Counted from the stretch's first letter, positions 20,749-30,259 are shown. The stretch is DNA of 36,262 bases from Bacillus sp. (in: firmicutes) (GCA_021208645.1 JAJOJL010000121.1:1-36262); one strand, 5' to 3'. Program-made: numbers and translations. Notes: a model not told the origin generated them from the sequence alone.

Positions 20749-21586
20749 AGGATTAGGGAAAGGAATTAATGTTTTTTTTCCAGAAGCGGAAAAAGAAGAA
20801 AATGTACAGGATATTCCCCTGTCGGAATTAAGACCAAACCCATATCAACCAAGGAATGTGTTTGAACCAGAGGCAATTGAGGAACTAAAAATGTCTATCC
20901 TTCAACACGGTGTTTTACAACCGATTATTGTTAGAAAAAGTAGTATTAAAGGTTTTGAAATCGTTGTTGGTGAACGTCGTTACCGAGCAGCAAAGGAAGC
21001 TGGTCTTCAAGTAATCCCAGCTGTTGTTAGAGGTATGACTGATCATGACATGATGGAAATTGCTTTAATTGAAAATTTACAGCGGGAAGACCTAAACCCG
21101 CTGGAAGAAGCCAAAGCATACCAGAAACTTATGGAGCATCTTCAAGTAACACAAGAGGAACTTTCAAAAAAATTAGGGAAAAGTCGACCGCATATTGCCA
21201 ACCATGTGCGCTTACTACAACTTCCCCAATTAGCTCAAGAAGCCATTGCCGAAGGAAAACTTTCCATGGGCCATGGGAGAGCTTTGTTAGGATTAAAGCA
21301 AAAAGAGAAGTTGACAGCAACGATCCAGAAAGTTATCAATGAAAAATTAAGTGTAAGGCAACTAGAGGAGCTTATTCAAAATTTAAATAAAAATGTTTCA
21401 CGTGAAACAATTACAAAAAAATCTCCGTCGCCTTTTATTAGGGAAAAGGAATCAGTCTTAAAGGAATACTTTGGTACGAATGTCCACATTAAAAAGGGCA
21501 AGAAAAAAGGTAAGATTGAGATTGAGTTCTTTTCTGATGAGGATTTAAATAGAATTCTTCAGTTAATAAAAGAGGAAGAAGAGTAA
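20741..21586 (+). CDS. parB: Chromosome partitioning protein ParB (Spo0J), CTPase
   Basis: ParB/Spo0J loads at parS, slides as a CTP-gated clamp and recruits SMC to the origin. The 281 residues have an N-terminal Soj-activating segment (MARGLGKGINVFF), the CTP-binding box GERRYRA (77-83), ENLQRE (111-116), a helix-turn-helix LSKKLGKSRPHIANHVRLL, and a C-terminal dimerisation domain. Its coding sequence includes a perfect parS that encodes NVSRET, as in B. subtilis. Intact; a terminator follows. Confidence 0.98.
   Translation: MARGLGKGINVFFPEAEKEENVQDIPLSELRPNPYQPRNVFEPEAIEELKMSILQHGVLQPIIVRKSSIKGFEIVVGERRYRAAKEAGLQVIPAVVRGMTDHDMMEIALIENLQREDLNPLEEAKAYQKLMEHLQVTQEELSKKLGKSRPHIANHVRLLQLPQLAQEAIAEGKLSMGHGRALLGLKQKEKLTATIQKVINEKLSVRQLEELIQNLNKNVSRETITKKSPSPFIREKESVLKEYFGTNVHIKKGKKKGKIEIEFFSDEDLNRILQLIKEEEE
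21394..21409. other. parS: parS site inside parB
   Basis: TGTTTCACGTGAAACA is an exact match to the 16-bp B. subtilis parS palindrome and sits in the 3' half of parB, as in B. subtilis spo0J. It nucleates ParB spreading next to the origin, about 12 kb from oriC here. Confidence 0.97.
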
Positions 21587-21589
21587 AAG

Positions 21590-21615
21590 AGACCGCTTCT
21601 AAAGTGGTCTTTTTT
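21590..21615 (+). terminator. Rho-independent terminator of parAB
   Basis: AGACCGCTT pairs with AAGTGGTCT (one wobble pair) around a 3-nt loop, followed by TTTTT. It begins just after the parB stop. Confidence 0.88.
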
Positions 21616-21753
21616 ACGATTTAAATCGTTACCATATAGGTGTCAACAGTTGTTGTAAATTAGAAGGACTCTACAAAACCAATTTCTACGGAATGGGATT
21701 AGAGTATAGTGTATTCAGACGGAACAATGTTCAATTTCATTGTATCTATATAT

Positions 21754-21886
21754 TAGGCTATGTTATTGGTGATTGTTGTAGGCGATGCCTGGTGTCTCTG
21801 GGAAGCGAGCAATCTTCACCTCAGTCGATCAAGCGTAGCTGCGCAGGAGTTTCTGTAGCGAAAATCAACATAAACGCTATTAGATC
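21754..21886. repeat. Palindromic repeat element, degenerate copy B
   Basis: The 340-base gap between parB and the next gene has ends related to copy A. GGCTATGTTATTGGTGATTG (from 21754) resembles GGCTCTGTTAGTGGCTAATG of copy C, and TAGCGAAAATCAACAT near the right end resembles AGCGAAAATCAACATT of copy A. The interior differs. A 73-codon frame across it (21693-21914) resembles no family I know and is probably spurious. Confidence 0.55.
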
Positions 21887-21925
21887 TTTATATAAAAAAG
21901 TTTCTATTACATAGGGGGAGTAGCA

Positions 21926-23077
21926 ATGATATATTTCGATCAAGCTGCCTCAAGTTTTCCAAAGCCTTCTACTGTTGGTGACGCAATGGTAAGAGCAGTA
22001 AATGAATTTGGAGCAAATCCCGGCAGAAGTGGACATGCCCTATCAAGGCGTAGTGCTGCTGTTATAGATGAAGCAAGGCAAAAGATAGCAAATTTCTTTC
22101 AGTGTGAGTCTCCTAAGAGGGTTGTGTTCAGTTTGAATGCAACAAGTGCTTTGAATCAAGGGATTCAGGGATTATTAATTAACGAAGGCGATCATATAAT
22201 TACGACTTGTTATGAACATAATTCCATTAGAAGACCTCTTGAAAAACTAGTTAAGGACAAGGGTGCTACTATAACGTACCTAACTCCTGATAAAACTGGG
22301 AAAATAACGGCAGAGCAGTTGGAAAAAGAACTAAAACCAATAACAAAACTTGTTGCAGTAACTCATGGATCCAACGTAACTGGTGAGATTACTCCAATTG
22401 CTGAGTGGGGAGAACTATTGAAAACTCATCAAGCTGTTTTTTTAGTAGATGCCTCACAGACTGCCGGTGTCTTACCTATTCAAATGAAAGAAATGGGGAT
22501 TGATCTCCTTGCCTTTCCAGGACACAAAGGTTTATTGGGACCACAGGGGGTAGGTGTGTTACTAGCAGCACCCAATGTGCAACTAGAACCGATGATAACA
22601 GGTGGAACAGGAGTTTTATCCGAGTCACCTCATCAACCAGAGGAATGGCCCTATCGATTAGAAAGTGGAACGTTAAACACTCCAGGGGTGGCCGGTTTAC
22701 TTGAAGGTTTGAATGAGGTGACAAAAATCGGTCTATCCACTATTTATGAACATGAAAGAGCTTTGGCTGAACGCTTCATAAACGGTATAAATGAAATAGA
22801 AGGTTTACATTGGTATGGCCCTCAACTAGGTGAAGAAAGGCTAGGGGTTGTTTCTTTTATGATTGAAGGGATTGACGCTCACGAATTGGCTTTGATTCTA
22901 GATGAACAATTTCATATTGCTGTGAGGGCAGGACTTCATTGTGCCCCTTTAATCCATGAATATTTAAAAACAAATAATTCGGGACTAATTCGCGCAAGTT
23001 TTGGAATATATAACACGGCAGCAGAGGTAGATGTTTTCATTGATGCTGTAAATGCTATTAAAGTGGGGTTAAGTTAG
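21926..23077 (+). CDS. Cysteine-desulfurase-family class V aminotransferase
   Basis: A 383-residue PLP enzyme of the class V fold. It begins MIYFDQAASSFPKP. The PLP-binding lysine is Lys201 in FPGHKGLLGPQG, and a substrate-site cysteine is Cys339 in VRAGLHCAPLIH. The sequence resembles the cysteine desulfurase subfamily typified by Enterococcus EF2568 rather than NifS/SufS proper. The persulfide-forming role is inferred; the sulfur acceptor is unknown. ATG has GGGGGAG upstream. There is no partner scaffold gene next to it; the DUF554 gene follows after 14 nt and may be co-transcribed. Not part of the B. subtilis order. Confidence 0.85.
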   Translation: MIYFDQAASSFPKPSTVGDAMVRAVNEFGANPGRSGHALSRRSAAVIDEARQKIANFFQCESPKRVVFSLNATSALNQGIQGLLINEGDHIITTCYEHNSIRRPLEKLVKDKGATITYLTPDKTGKITAEQLEKELKPITKLVAVTHGSNVTGEITPIAEWGELLKTHQAVFLVDASQTAGVLPIQMKEMGIDLLAFPGHKGLLGPQGVGVLLAAPNVQLEPMITGGTGVLSESPHQPEEWPYRLESGTLNTPGVAGLLEGLNEVTKIGLSTIYEHERALAERFINGINEIEGLHWYGPQLGEERLGVVSFMIEGIDAHELALILDEQFHIAVRAGLHCAPLIHEYLKTNNSGLIRASFGIYNTAAEVDVFIDAVNAIKVGLS

Positions 23078-23091
23078 GAGAGATAGAAACA

Positions 23092-23799
23092 ATGGTTTTA
23101 TTAGGTACGTTAATTAACGGTATTGCAATTATAATAGGAGCATGGCTTGGAATAAGTTTAAAAAAGTTTCCAGATGATATGAAGGAAACAGTGATGAAAG
23201 CTATTGGGCTGGCCGTACTAGTCCTTGGTTTTTCCATGGCCATGAAAGGAGAAAATATATTACTAGTAATTTTTAGCCTCGCCCTTGGAGGGGTGTTAGG
23301 CGAGCGTTGGAACATTGAAGGTAAATTAAACGAGTTGGGAAAATGGATAGAGAGGAAAATGAAGCAAAGAACAGAAGGGAAGATAGCAGAAGGATTCGTT
23401 GCCGCCACGTTACTATATGTAGTTGGGGCAATGGCCATAATCGGTGCTTTAGATAGTGGTCTTCGCCATGATCATTCCGTACTAATCACAAAATCGATTC
23501 TGGACGGTGTTTCTGCTATTGTATTTGCCGCGACGATGGGAATTGGAGTTATGTTCTCTTTTATTCCCGTAGTGCTCTATCAAGGAACGATTGCCATAAG
23601 CGCAACTTTTATTGTGAATTTTATTCCTGAGCATTATTTAGATTCTATTATTAACGAAATTACTGCCGTCGGTGGAGTGATGATTATAGGGATAGGATTG
23701 AACTTACTAGGGGTTCATCGAATTAGAATTGCTAATTTACTTCCTGCATTACTCATATGTATTATTCTAGTAATTATTAGTCAGAATCTATCATTTTAA
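23092..23799 (+). CDS. DUF554 family membrane protein
   Basis: A 235-residue integral membrane protein with about six or seven hydrophobic segments and the DUF554 signature LLGTLINGIAIIIGAWLG at the N-terminus, GVLGERWNIE, and GFVAATLLYVVGAMAIIGALDSGL. Homologues include B. subtilis YdfK and E. coli YqgA. No function is established for the family. ATG has AGGAGAG 8 nt upstream. It is probably in one transcript with the preceding aminotransferase and converges on yyaC at a shared hairpin. Confidence 0.88.
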   Translation: MVLLGTLINGIAIIIGAWLGISLKKFPDDMKETVMKAIGLAVLVLGFSMAMKGENILLVIFSLALGGVLGERWNIEGKLNELGKWIERKMKQRTEGKIAEGFVAATLLYVVGAMAIIGALDSGLRHDHSVLITKSILDGVSAIVFAATMGIGVMFSFIPVVLYQGTIAISATFIVNFIPEHYLDSIINEITAVGGVMIIGIGLNLLGVHRIRIANLLPALLICIILVIISQNLSF

Positions 23800-23852
23800 A
23801 GGTAGTCTATATAAAGTTGCTATTGCTAGTTATATAAAAACAACTAAACAAG

Positions 23853-23893
23853 GATGCAGAAAGGGTTGAAACTTATTTCCCCTTTTTGCATTC
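23853..23893. terminator. Shared terminator between the DUF554 gene and yyaC
   Basis: GATGCAGAAAGGG (23853-23865) pairs with CCCTTTTTGCATTC (23880-23893) with one mismatch/bulge. T-rich sequence follows on the plus strand (TTTATTCGTTTATTT), and the minus side is followed by TTGTTTAGTTGTTTTTATAT. It lies between convergent genes and could serve both. Confidence 0.6.
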
Positions 23894-23902
23894 TTTATTC
23901 GT

Positions 23903-24547
23903 TTATTTGCTGAATTTATCCCCCTGTTCAGGGAAATACTCCTTTTTTGCAGAAGAAGTTAACCAATCTGGACTTGTTTCATACCAACGGGCCGAACGAT
24001 AAATAGCCCTCGCAATTATATCGGCCATTTCCATTACTAATGAAAGTCTTGTATTTTGCAAAACCATCGTTTCCATAAATCCATTTACATTAACGATACC
24101 GGTTATGTGGATATTTCCAACGGAAGGAAGTGATTTATTGACTGCTGTTCCTGGTCTAACTGGACCTTCGGCTACCGTCATGTAGCCAACGCTTGAAGCA
24201 CGGCCTAAACAGGCGTCAATTCCAATGATAAATGGATCTTCATATTTCCCTTGAATCGTTGATAGTGTTTCTTCTAAATTTTTAGCGTGAACAGGGTCAT
24301 TGAGTGTACCGTGGATATCAAAATGATTGAAGCTTCTTTCCATCAATTTTGTTCCAACAAGAGGACCGAGACTGTCGCCTGTAGAACGATCAGTTCCAAT
24401 ACAGATGAGTATAATTTCCTTTGTCTCTTGCTTCGGTAAATAAGAATATACTTTTTTCGCGATTTCACTAATGACAAGAGGCTGTTTCATATGAACACGA
24501 AAATTATTATTTTTCTTTTTAGGAAAAAGTTGTCCATAATCCATCAT
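23903..24547 (-). CDS. yyaC: Spore protease-related protein YyaC
   Basis: YyaC is a sporulation-associated protein related to the GPR germination protease. The core ILICIGTDRSTGDSLGPLVG, GTLNDPVHAKNLEE, GIDACLGRASSVG and VGNIHITGIVNVNGFMETMVLQNTRLS are all conserved with B. subtilis YyaC (205 aa). I start at the ATG at 24547 (MMDYGQLFPKKK, 214 aa) with GAGGT 4 nt upstream; the second ATG at 24544 is equally possible. The in-frame extension to 24610 is rich in Tyr and Phe and has no counterpart. It is the only protein gene on this arm that faces replication forks. A GTATA and GTATACT pair upstream could be a forespore promoter, but this is speculative. Confidence 0.92.
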   Translation of the reverse strand: MMDYGQLFPKKKNNNFRVHMKQPLVISEIAKKVYSYLPKQETKEIILICIGTDRSTGDSLGPLVGTKLMERSFNHFDIHGTLNDPVHAKNLEETLSTIQGKYEDPFIIGIDACLGRASSVGYMTVAEGPVRPGTAVNKSLPSVGNIHITGIVNVNGFMETMVLQNTRLSLVMEMADIIARAIYRSARWYETSPDWLTSSAKKEYFPEQGDKFSK

Positions 24548-24635
24548 ACAAACCTCATTTCTAAAATAATAGTAACAGTATACGGATACTTTATAGAATC
24601 TATACTTCAAATAAATAAAAAAAGAGGGGAAAAAT

Positions 24636-25665
24636 ATGTGGCTATCTGGACTTAAGTGGATGTTTTTAATTATTGGAACGATGATTGGGGCAGGCTATGC
24701 TTCAGGCAGGGAATTATGGGAGTTTTTTGGGAATGAAAGTACCTTTGCTATTCTACTTTTTGCCGTTCTTTTTTTTTATCTGTACCTATGTGATTATGAA
24801 AATCAGTTTTCAGAAAAAATCAGAGCATTATTTACCTGTACTAAAGGAATTAATGGGACCTAGGTTAACAAAGCTATATGATGGAATGATTATCCTGTAT
24901 TTATTTACAATTACGACGATAATGATTGCAGGTGGAGGAGCAACATTAGAGGCCATTCATATTCCTTATTGGTATGGTGTAGTAATAATATGCAGTTTGT
25001 TAGTACTACTGTTCATTTGGGGAATAAACGGAATGACAACCATGAATGCAATGATTATCCCAATACTAATTGTCTTCTTAGTAGGAACTCTTTTTGTTTT
25101 CCAATGGACAAGTGGTTTTACCCTAGAATTAAGCATGAACATGCAGCATAATTGGCCATCTGCCTTTACGTTTACCGCTTTAAACATTTTGCCCATCGTT
25201 GCTGTTATTTCAGCAATTGGAAGTAAGGTCAACCATAAAGGAGAAATGCTGATTGCCAGTTTAGGTAGTGCAACAGTATTAGGAGCAATTTCCTTACTAT
25301 ATAATGAATCGCTCCTTAAAGTAGCAAACGAAGTAATGCTTTATGAAATTCCTCTGTTTGCTATTTTAAAAAATTATCCGTACTTTATGGTCCTTGTTAT
25401 GTCCATACTCCTCTGGGTAGCAATATATACAACAGCGGCATCAGGTATACTCGGACTTTGTACAAGACTCTATGAATATGTGAAAATGCCATTCTGGCTA
25501 TTAGCCATGTGTTTAATGGTATTCATGATCCCATTAACGACAATTGGTTTTGCAAAATTAGTTCATATTCTCTATCCTTTATACGGTGTTCTTAATTTAT
25601 ATTTACTGGCATCTATCCTACTTTACCCAATTGTCCACCGGTTTGACGGAGAATCGGCAACGTAA
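24636..25665 (+). CDS. YkvI-family membrane protein (one frameshift as given)
   Basis: A polytopic membrane protein whose N-terminus, IIGTMIGAGYASGRELWEFFG, is the hallmark of the YkvI family, distantly like amino-acid/Na+ symporters. About ten hydrophobic segments follow. As given an extra T in a 9-T run (24769-24777) splits it. Joined, LFAVLFFICTYVIMKISFQ continues into the long frame and gives 342 residues (B. subtilis YkvI 347). ATG follows AGAGGGG. The substrate is unknown. It occupies the place held by yyaD in B. subtilis, but does not look like that protein. Divergent from yyaC with an 88-nt shared promoter region. Confidence 0.87.
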
Positions 25666-25849
25666 TGATTAATTAGATAGGAATCCGAAAGGAAAAGAAT
25701 TAGAGTTACAGTATCCATAATGGAAAAAAATGAACCATAGTTGACGCCGACAGCACATTCACAACAGTAAATACAAAATAGGAATAATAGCATTTTCCAT
25801 ATAATGTGTAGTATAATCTAGTTTAATTACGAAGGGGGGAGTGATCGTT

Positions 25850-26044
25850 ATGGCAGATCATGCATTTCAACTACATGATATTGTAGAAATGAAAAAACCA
25901 CATCCTTGTGGAGAAAATCGTTGGGAGATCATTCGGATGGGGATGGATATACGTATTAAATGTTGTGGCTGCAATCATAGTGTGATACTCCCGAGACGAG
26001 AATTTTCAAAAAAAATGAAAAAGGTATTAGTCAATCATGAGTAA
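25850..26044 (+). CDS. yyzM: DUF951 family protein YyzM
   Basis: A 64-residue protein starting MADHAFQLHDIVEMKKPHPCGENRWEIIR and containing MDIRIKCCGCNHSVILPRREFSKK, the DUF951/YyzM pattern. The HPCG and CCGC cysteines could bind metal or fold as a small RNA- or DNA-binding module, but no function is established. I use the ATG at 25850 with GGGGGGAGTG upstream; an in-frame GTG at 25841 would lie inside the ribosome site. It overlaps the start of yyaE by 8 bases. A TATAAT at 25812 may be its -10, although no clear -35 is seen in the 184-base gap upstream. Confidence 0.9.
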   Translation: MADHAFQLHDIVEMKKPHPCGENRWEIIRMGMDIRIKCCGCNHSVILPRREFSKKMKKVLVNHE

Positions 26045-28063
26045 GGAATCAACAACTTTAAAAACTTCTGCATGCCCCTTAAATTGCTGGGATGCATGCA
26101 GTTTTCATGTAAAAGTAGAAAATGGCAAAGTTAAAAAAAGTAGATGGAAATAAAAATCACCCCGTAACAGATGGGAAAATCTGTACTCGTGGCAGGATGT
26201 TGGCAGAAAGAACCAACGACTCAAACCGAATAACAAAACCCCTTAAAAAAGTTGATGGACTGTGGCAGGAGGTCTCTTGGGAAACGGCATTAACGGAAAT
26301 TGCAGAAAAGCTCGAGGCAGTGAAAAGAACTTATGGTCCAACTGCAGTTCTCCACAGCCACGATTATTCCAGCAACGGCTTACTTAAATCGGTAGATGAA
26401 AGGTTTTTCCGTGCCTTTGGAGGATGGACTCAAGTAACAGGAAGTTTATGTTGGGGTGCAGGAATCGAAGCGCAATTACGGGATTTTGGGAACAGTTTTT
26501 CCCATGCCCCTGAAGATATTTTAAACAGTCATCATGTGGTTATTTGGGGCAGAAATGTCGCTAGAACGAATATGCATCTGTTTACTTATCTAAAGAAAGC
26601 AAAGAAACAAGGTATTACGATTACAGTCATTGATCCTATGAAAAACCAAACTGCAAATTTAGCAGATAACTATATTTGTATACGTCCTGGAACCGATGGT
26701 CTATTAGCAGCTGGAATAATAAAAGTGATTCTTGATAATCATCAATACGATGCCCAGTTTGTTGAACAGCACACATACGGTTTTGACTCATTACAGAGTT
26801 TCATAAAAACAATTTCTTTGGAGGAGGTTGCAAGAGATACTGGGGTATCCCTTGAAGAAATAGATGGGTTAGCAACATTGTATGTGAATGGTCCAACTAC
26901 CACCTTTGCTGGTTTAGGTATGCAACGGTATAAAATGGTGGAAATACGATTCGCCTCATTGATGCCCTTGGTGCTGTTTCAGGAAACATTGGTATTCCAG
27001 GGGGAGGAGTCAATTATGGCAATCTTCCTGTTGGTCAATCCTTTAATGTGGATAGACTTGCATTAAGGGAAAAACAAGCAGAAATCCGCACGTTCACACG
27101 TATGAACCAAATGGAGAAAACATTAGAAGTCAATGACCCACCAATTAAATTTGCCATTGTTTCGAGGGGGAACCCAGTAACACAGTTACCGAATACAAAT
27201 GTTACGTTGGAAGCCTTTAATAGGATAGATACATTCGTGGTAATTGACCAATACATGACAGATACTGCTGAATTAGCTGATTATTTCCTACCCACAACGA
27301 CCGTGTTTGAGGAAGAAGATATATATTACGCTTCCATGTACCACAGTTTTGCCAATTATGGTCCAAAGTTGGTAGAGGCACCTGGAGAAGCCAAATCTGA
27401 TTTATGGATTTGGACGGAACTAGCAAAAGGATTAGGTTTTGGAGAATTTTTTAATTATACGATTGATGAATGGTTGGAAATGGGCACCCAATCTTTAACT
27501 GTTGATGGGTGGTCTCTAGAAGAATTAAAGGAAGTAGGCTTTGCAAAGCTTTCTATTGCAGATGTTCCGTGGGCAGATAAAAAATTCCAAACGCCATCAG
27601 GTAAATATGAATTTTATTCTTTGAAGGCGGAGATGGAAGGGGATGACCCTGAGGTTAATCTCGTTCTCCCAACTTCAAAAGAAGACACGGGAACGGGTGT
27701 GGAGAAATATCCTTACCATTATTATCTATCCATCCATTACGATCAAATCACTCCCAGCACTATCCTTTGATTCAGGGAGGGGAGAAAAATGTAGTAGATA
27801 TTTCGAGAGAGATTGCTATTAGCCACAATCTCATCGATGGAGATTCGGTTCAAATCAGAAACGAAAGAGGGCAATTAGATGCCATTGTTCGAATAGATGA
27901 AGGTCTACAGAAAGACACCATCAATATTGATGAAGGTCGCTGGAAAGGGAATGGCGGCAGCGTCAATCTCCTCACCCCATCTGGAGAATCGGATATGGGG
28001 AAAGGAAGCATTCTTTATGATTGCTTCGTGGCGATTAAAAAAAATCTAATGTTACCGCTGTAA
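26037..28063 (+). CDS. yyaE: Molybdopterin-dependent oxidoreductase YyaE (three frameshifts as given)
   Basis: A member of the bis-MGD molybdopterin oxidoreductase (DMSO reductase) superfamily. The N-terminus MSKESTTLKTSACPLNCWDA continues CSFHV…GKICTRG, giving the cysteine spacing for a 4Fe-4S cluster. The Mo-cofactor domains (HSHDYSSNG, VIWGRNVARTN, VIDPMKNQTA, IRPGTDGLLA) follow, and the molydopterin-binding C-terminal domain is 27770-28063. The frame breaks three times: an extra A at 26133-26139, a missing A at 26932-26935, and a missing base near 27715-27745 before HPLRSNHSQHYPLIQGG. The restored length is 675 (B. subtilis YyaE 667). The substrate is unknown and no partner subunits adjoin. 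Three shifts could mean decay, but the same error type is seen in essential genes here. Confidence 0.9.
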
Positions 28064-28100
28064 GGAGACTCCCATTAATATAGAAGGGAGTCTTCTATAT
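28063..28100 (+). terminator. Likely terminator after yyaE
   Basis: AGGAGACTCCC and GGGAGTCTTCT form an imperfect hairpin (28064-28095) just after the stop, followed by ATATTT. The T run is weak. Confidence 0.55.
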
Positions 28101-28165
28101 TTAATCTTCAACGGAAACACATTTGTCCCCTCGTTTGATTAGCACCTTTCTTATTAGTTACCACC

Positions 28166-28194
28166 TTGCGCTTTTCCCCTATAATCACTATAAT
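28166..28194 (+). promoter_or_regulatory. Candidate promoter of ychF
   Basis: TTGCGC (28166-28171), 17-bp spacer, TATAAT (28189-28194), about 58 nt ahead of the ychF start. A second TATAAT-like word overlaps the spacer. Confidence 0.65.
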
Positions 28195-28251
28195 TATTTA
28201 GGATGAAAAAAGCAGGAAATTATTATAGTTTATTATAAAGGAGTTAATCAA

Positions 28252-29351
28252 ATGGCTTTAACAACTGGAATTGTTGGACTTCCTAACGTAGGGAAATCAA
28301 CGTTATTTAACGCAATTACACAAGCAGGTGCTGAATCGGCAAACTATCCTTTCTGCACTATCGACCCAAACGTGGGAATCGTAGAAGTCCCAGATCACCG
28401 TCTTGATAAATTAACGGACATGGTTGAACCACATAAAACGGTTCCAACGGCATTTGAATTTACTGATATTGCCGGTATCGTTGAAGGGCGAGTAAAGGGG
28501 AAGGACTAGGAAACAAATTCTTATCCCACATTCGCCAAGTAGACGCCATCTCTCACGTAGTACGATGCTTTGAAGATGAGAACATTACCCACGTTTCTGG
28601 AAGTGTAGACCCAATTCGCGATATTGAAGTTATCAATTTAGAGCTTATCCTCGCTGACTTAGAATCAGTGGAAAAACGAATTGGCCGTGTACAAAAAATG
28701 GCCAAGCAAAAAGATAAAGAAGCAATGGTGGAGTTTGAAGTATTAGACAAGCTTCGCGCTGCTTTTGAAGAAGAAAAGCCTGCTAGAAGCGTTGAACTAA
28801 CGAAAGAACAAATGAAAATTGCGAAAGGCCTTCATTTACTTACAATGAAACCTGTTTTATACGTGGCAAACGTAAGTGAAGACGGATTACTTGATGCATC
28901 GGAAAACCCTTATGTAAAAAAGGTAATGGATTTTGCAGAAGGGGAAGGCTCTGAAGTTATCGTTGTCAGTGCAAAAATTGAAGAGGAAATTTCTGAGTTG
29001 GATGGAGAAGAAAAGCAAGAATTCCTGAATGAATTAGGTATTGAGGAATCTGGTTTAGACCAGCTTATTAAAGCCGCGTATAAATTGTTAGGCCTAGAAA
29101 CGTACTTTACTGCTGGTAAGCAAGAAGTAAGGGCTTGGACTATCCGTAAGGGGACAAAAGCACCTCAAGCAGCTGGGATCATTCACACCGACTTTGAAAG
29201 AGGCTTTATCCGTGCAGAAGTTGTTGCCTATGACGACTTAATGGACGCAGGCTCCATGACTGTGGCAAAGGAAAATGGTAAAGTTCGCTTGGAAGGTAAG
29301 GAATATATCGTAAAAGACGGAGATGTCATTCATTTCCGATTTAATGTGTAA
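28252..29351 (+). CDS. ychF: Redox-regulated ATPase YchF (YyaF, Obg family; one frameshift as given)
   Basis: YchF is an Obg-family P-loop NTPase that prefers ATP and associates with ribosomes. G1 is GLPNVGKST (7-15 region), followed by YPFCTIDPN and DIAGIVEG. The frame breaks at a GGG run (28486-28488) that should be GGGG. Restoration gives [20 protein letters not shown] and runs into the second segment, with the coiled-coil [22 protein letters not shown], then a C-terminal TGS domain ending VIHFRFNV. Restored length is 366, the same as B. subtilis YyaF. ATG follows AAAGGAG. The break falls in the switch II region, so a real shift would abolish function. Confidence 0.95.
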
Positions 29352-29365
29352 TAAATAGGGAGAAG

Positions 29366-29396
29366 GCCAACTCATGGAAAAGTGAGTTGGCTTTTT
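29366..29396 (+). terminator. Rho-independent terminator of ychF
   Basis: GCCAACTCA (29366-29374) and TGAGTTGGC (29383-29391) form a perfect 9-bp stem, followed by TTTTT. Confidence 0.92.
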
Positions 29397-29485
29397 CCAT
29401 GGTTATATTAAAAAGGAAATTTGTGTTTTCTAGAAAGCTGTCTTTGCAGTTTTACGAGCTCTACTATTTAGATTAATTCTCAACA

Positions 29486-29590
29486 GCACGATTTTTCCTT
29501 GTTTTGGCTCAATTATTATGAAAAACGGCACAATTTTTGCCATTTTCCGCATGATTTTCATCAAATTCCGCACGATTAACCAATAATATG
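29486..29590. repeat. Tandem array of five degenerate 21-bp repeats
   Basis: Similar words start exactly every 21 bases: GCACGATTTTTCC (29486), GCTCAATTATTATG (29507), GCACAATTTTTGCC (29528), GCATGATTTTCAT (29549), GCACGATTAACC (29570). The core is GCAYRATTTTT. It lies in the 525-base gene-free gap between ychF and rpsF. A period of 21 bp is two helical turns, so the copies face the same side of the DNA. A minus-strand reading frame spans it but resembles no protein I know. Confidence 0.65.
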
Positions 29591-29809
29591 GAAAAACAAA
29601 CGTAGAAAAGTTATAATAAGTGGGATAAATTGGATAAAATAAATAAATCATTCCTCATTTAGAGGACGAAATCCATCGTTTTTTCCAGTAACCATTGCGA
29701 CCACAACATAACCCGCACCAATTTGACCAATTTTCAACTCAATTCATACCATACACACCCAAAAAAGTTACTACGACCAACAAATACCAAAACTCTTTTC
29801 AAGTTAAAC

Positions 29810-29838
29810 TTGTATATCGCCCTAGTTTCTGATATAAT
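29810..29838 (+). promoter_or_regulatory. Promoter of the rpsF-ssb-rpsR operon
   Basis: TTGTAT (29810-29815), 17-bp spacer, TATAAT (29833-29838), about 88 nt upstream of rpsF, leaving a leader of roughly 80 nt. Confidence 0.75.
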
Positions 29839-29870
29839 TTTCAATTGCGAGCAATAACAGAATTATATTT

Positions 29871-29900
29871 TGCTCCTTGCTCCTCCCACCAAGGGGAGCC
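29871..29900 (+). promoter_or_regulatory. Leader hairpin upstream of rpsF, possible S6:S18 autoregulatory element
   Basis: In the rpsF leader GCTCC (29872-29876) pairs with GGAGC (29895-29899), with TTG/CAA continuing the stem across a GG bulge and a loop rich in C. Many bacterial rpsF-ssb-rpsR leaders carry a bulged hairpin bound by the S6:S18 complex. The position fits, but I cannot confirm the consensus nucleotides by eye. Confidence 0.4.
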
Positions 29901-29925
29901 TTAGTCCAAAAGGAGGTGACGAAAC

Positions 29926-30213
29926 ATGCGCAAATACGAAATCATGTACATTGTACGTCCAAATCTTGAAGAAGCTGCTACAAAGGAAGTTGTAGAACGT
30001 TTCAATAAGGTTTTAACGGATAATGGCGCAGAGTTGGAAAACGTTGAGGAAAAAGGTAAGCGTCGTTTAGCTTACGAAATCAATGACTTCAGAGAAGGTT
30101 ACTACGTACTTTTACACGTAATGGCTCCATCTGCTGCAATTGATGAATTCAATCGTTTGATCAAGATCAACGAGAACGTTTTACGTACTTTAGTTGTTAA
30201 AGACGAAGAGTAA
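29926..30213 (+). CDS. rpsF: 30S ribosomal protein S6
   Basis: A 95-residue protein with the S6 pattern [38 protein letters not shown] and the C-terminal [18 protein letters not shown]6 pairs with S18 on the platform of the 30S subunit. ATG has AGGAGGTGA with about 6 nt spacing. First gene of the conserved rpsF-ssb-rpsR operon. Intact. Confidence 0.98.
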   Translation: MRKYEIMYIVRPNLEEAATKEVVERFNKVLTDNGAELENVEEKGKRRLAYEINDFREGYYVLLHVMAPSAAIDEFNRLIKINENVLRTLVVKDEE

Positions 30214-30259
30214 GATTGACATAAATAGAGAAAATGTTTAATTCCGGGGAGGAGTTCGG

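Noticed and set aside
21693..21914. A 73-codon plus-strand frame between parB and the aminotransferase gene
   Set aside because: It lies across the degenerate repeat copy B, has no good ribosome site and no recognisable protein features.
26037..28063. yyaE as a genuine pseudogene (three shifts)
   Set aside because: The same kind of single-base run error occurs in essential genes here (rplI, rnpA, ychF), and all domains and catalytic-site sequences of yyaE are otherwise preserved. Real decay cannot be fully excluded.
29430..29651. A 73-codon minus-strand frame between ychF and rpsF
   Set aside because: It covers the 21-bp repeat array, and the translation is a hydrophobic and then basic low-complexity string without a family match or ribosome site.
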